Assembly: GCA_024275555.1 (NCBI GenBank)
Contig: JAJRYW010000039.1
Coordinates: 1-6,500 of the forward strand
Direction: 5' to 3'
DNA from: Calditrichota bacterium
Lineage (GTDB): Bacteria; Calditrichota; Calditrichia; RBG-13-44-9; J075
DNA length: 6,500 bases
Below are positions 5,602 to 6,500 of this stretch, one piece after another. How positions within the stretch are numbered: position 1 is the stretch's first letter; each line of letters begins with the position of its first letter. The notes under the pieces were generated by a model. The model searched no databases, had not been told where the DNA came from, and worked only from the letters and a program-made list of their open reading frames with translations. The position numbers were made by a program, and so were the translations under genes.

Positions 5602-5776
5602 CAGGCAGGGCATGACAGCTTGCACCAAAATGTGTCGTTTATTTGAGTGCAGTTACTTACACTAAAAAACATAAACAAGGATATAATTTGTTATTCCTCT
5701 ATGTTTTGTTTTAAACCGTTCCGAAAAAACAGGGTTGTGATCTAAGTTTTGATGAACCGGATAAAATCTCATCTTT

Positions 5777-5834
5777 AATCCTGTTCATCCTGTTCATCCC
5801 GTCTAAAATTAAGGCTGAATAGTTACAATCGAAT
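5777..5834 (-). repeat. Right outer inverted-repeat arm with a tandem 9-bp duplication
   Basis: This is the reverse-complement partner of 5095-5145. It contains CCTGTTCAT twice in tandem (5780-5788 and 5789-5797), where the left arm has the unit once. It ends 61 bp short of the lysS stop codon. It lacks the GC palindrome found just inside the left arm. Confidence 0.7.
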
Positions 5835-5895
5835 TTGAATAACCTGCTAAACAAATCATTAAGCTATTTGATACGTCCCAATCCGGAAATGGTTC

Positions 5896-6500
5896 TTAGT
5901 CATCTTCCGGCTGGGAAGACAGCGATTCCGGGCGCATCATCGGGAAGAGGATTACATCCCGGATCGAGTGCTGGTTGGTTAGCAGCATGGTCAGCCGGTC
6001 GATGCCGATTCCCAGGCCGGCGGTGGGGGGCATTCCGTATTCCAGGGCGCGCAAGAAATCTTCATCGAGCACCTGGGCCTCGTCGTCGCCCTTGGCGCGC
6101 AATTGCATTTGCGCCTCAAAACGCTGCCGCTGGTCGAGGGGGTCGTTCAACTCGCTAAAGGCGTTCCCCACTTCCTTTCCGGCGATGACCGGCTCGAAGC
6201 GCTCCACCAGGGCGGGATTCTCCCGGTGTTTTTTGGCCAGCGGAGAGAGTTCCACCGGATGGTTAGTGATGAAAGTGGGCTGAATCAATTTGGGTTCGAC
6301 GAACTCCCCGAAAATTTCATCAATTATTTTTCCGCCGCCCCAACTCTCATCGACCTCCAGATGCAGTTTTTTGGCGGCGGCGCGGAGTTCTTTTTCATCG
6401 GCCTCCTGCAAATCCAGGCCGGTATATTCGCGGATGCCCTCAAAAAGGGGCAAACGCCGCCAGGGAGGCGTCAGGTCAATTTCATGCTCCTGGTAAGTAA
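5896..6500 (-). CDS. lysS: Lysyl-tRNA synthetase (class II), C-terminal part
   Basis: This cytoplasmic enzyme charges tRNA-Lys with lysine using ATP. The visible 200 residues are the C-terminal part of the class II catalytic domain. The frame runs past base 6500 (visible residues begin TYQEHEIDLTPPWRR), so the apparent TTG start at 6453 is internal. Family sequences include TFITNHPVELSPLAKKH (about 75-91), the substrate-pocket stretch AGKEVGNAFSELNDP (about 106-120) and motif 3 GLGIGIDRLTML (about 161-172), whose arginine (about 168) contacts ATP. SIRDVILFPMMRPE follows, the usual end of bacterial LysRS. A short acidic tail (SQPEDD) precedes TAA at 5896-5898. The protein looks intact in the visible part. 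It is on the same strand as the Lol operon but 935 bp upstream, across the repeat region, and no terminator is visible after its stop. Confidence 0.96.
   Translation of the reverse strand, partial: TYQEHEIDLTPPWRRLPLFEGIREYTGLDLQEADEKELRAAAKKLHLEVDESWGGGKIIDEIFGEFVEPKLIQPTFITNHPVELSPLAKKHRENPALVERFEPVIAGKEVGNAFSELNDPLDQRQRFEAQMQLRAKGDDEAQVLDEDFLRALEYGMPPTAGLGIGIDRLTMLLTNQHSIRDVILFPMMRPESLSSQPEDD

Larger units (their letters stand above)
5480..5659. repeat. Long inverted repeat B (TGTCATTCCCGC family)
   Basis: Outer blocks TAAGTAA (5480-5486) and TTACTTA (5653-5659) match inversely, as do CGACAC (5502-5507) and GTGTCG (5632-5637). TGTCATTCCCGC (5511-5522) corresponds to the complement of 5605-5617 with small differences. 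Within the left half ATTCCCGCT (5515-5523) pairs with AGCGGGAAT (5541-5549), the ATTCCC-N-GGGAAT pattern known from Neisseria dRS3 and from similar repeats in many bacteria. Each half contains one GC palindrome (copies c and d) directly inside the TGTCAT block. Confidence 0.6.
5095..5834. repeat. Composite inverted-repeat region, MITE-like, filling the lysS-lolC gap
   Basis: This 740-bp stretch fills most of the 935-bp gap between lysS and the permease. Its outer limits are imperfect inverted arms of about 50 bp (5095-5145 and 5777-5834). Inside lie two more long inverted repeats (5300-5478 and 5480-5659) and four 16-nt GC-rich palindromes. It has no credible gene: the one sizeable frame (5678-5496, minus) only translates repeat sequence. 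It is AT-rich apart from the palindromes, unlike the flanking genes. It could be a non-autonomous mobile element with terminal inverted repeats, or several unrelated intergenic repeats gathered by chance. No clear target-site duplication was seen beside the arms. The remaining 60 bp (5835-5895) up to the lysS stop show no hairpin or terminator. Confidence 0.6.

Noticed and set aside
5300..5659. Repeat-rich stretch as a possible CRISPR array
   Set aside because: The repeats are inverted and of different families. There is no series of identical direct repeats with even spacers and no cas gene nearby.
5496..5678. A 60-codon minus-strand frame in the repeat region
   Set aside because: It translates inverted repeat B and two palindromes, including the WIPA...GMT pattern typical of spurious peptides from this repeat class. 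It has no ribosome binding site and no independent support.
5095..5834. Autonomous insertion sequence
   Set aside because: No transposase or any other credible coding frame lies between the inverted ends, and no clear target-site duplication was seen, so only a non-autonomous element is possible.
5835..6158. A 107-codon plus-strand frame over the end of lysS
   Set aside because: It is antisense to well-conserved lysyl-tRNA synthetase sequence; the Arg/Pro/Ala/Gly-rich product is a shadow.

Overview
The window comes from a diderm (Gram-negative type) bacterium: it carries an inner-membrane lipoprotein-release ABC transporter of the Lol type, which only makes sense in a cell with an outer membrane. 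The coding DNA is moderately GC-rich and the long gap between genes is clearly AT-richer. The order lysS - LolC/E-type permease - lolD - recG and the intergenic repeat families would fit an uncultured environmental lineage (for example the Calditrichota/KSB1/Ignavibacteria side of the FCB group). That placement is inference, not something the sequence proves.

Layout: (1) 1-215, plus strand, the C-terminal end of a STAS-domain protein. (2) 232-699, minus, a four-helix DUF2231 membrane protein, convergent with the STAS gene. (3) 700-841, a short gap with a 30-nt near-palindrome. (4) 842-2974, minus, RecG helicase. (5) 2996-3712, minus, LolD-like ATPase. (6) 3722-4960, minus, LolC/LolE-type permease. 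(7) 4961-5895, a 935-bp non-coding gap packed with inverted repeats. (8) 5896-6500, minus, the C-terminal 200 residues of lysyl-tRNA synthetase, whose start lies beyond the window.

Permease, ATPase and recG are packed with gaps of 9 and 21 nt and look like one transcription unit. The permease and ATPase should form one lipoprotein-releasing machine, probably with a homodimer of the single permease seen here. recG (replication-fork and recombination repair) and lysS (translation) are housekeeping genes with no direct functional link to it.

The genes are ordinary apart from one feature: the LolD signature motif reads LSGWE instead of LSGGE. The more unusual part is the gap at 4961-5895. Imperfect inverted arms of about 50 bp (5095-5145 and 5777-5834) bracket two further long inverted repeats (5300-5478 and 5480-5659). 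Four near-identical 16-nt GC-rich palindromes of the form CCCCGG-N4-CCGGGG sit inside these older repeats. In two cases the opposite arm lacks the palindrome, which points to a tiny palindromic insertion sequence that targets other repeats. No transposase, CRISPR array, tRNA or rRNA was seen.
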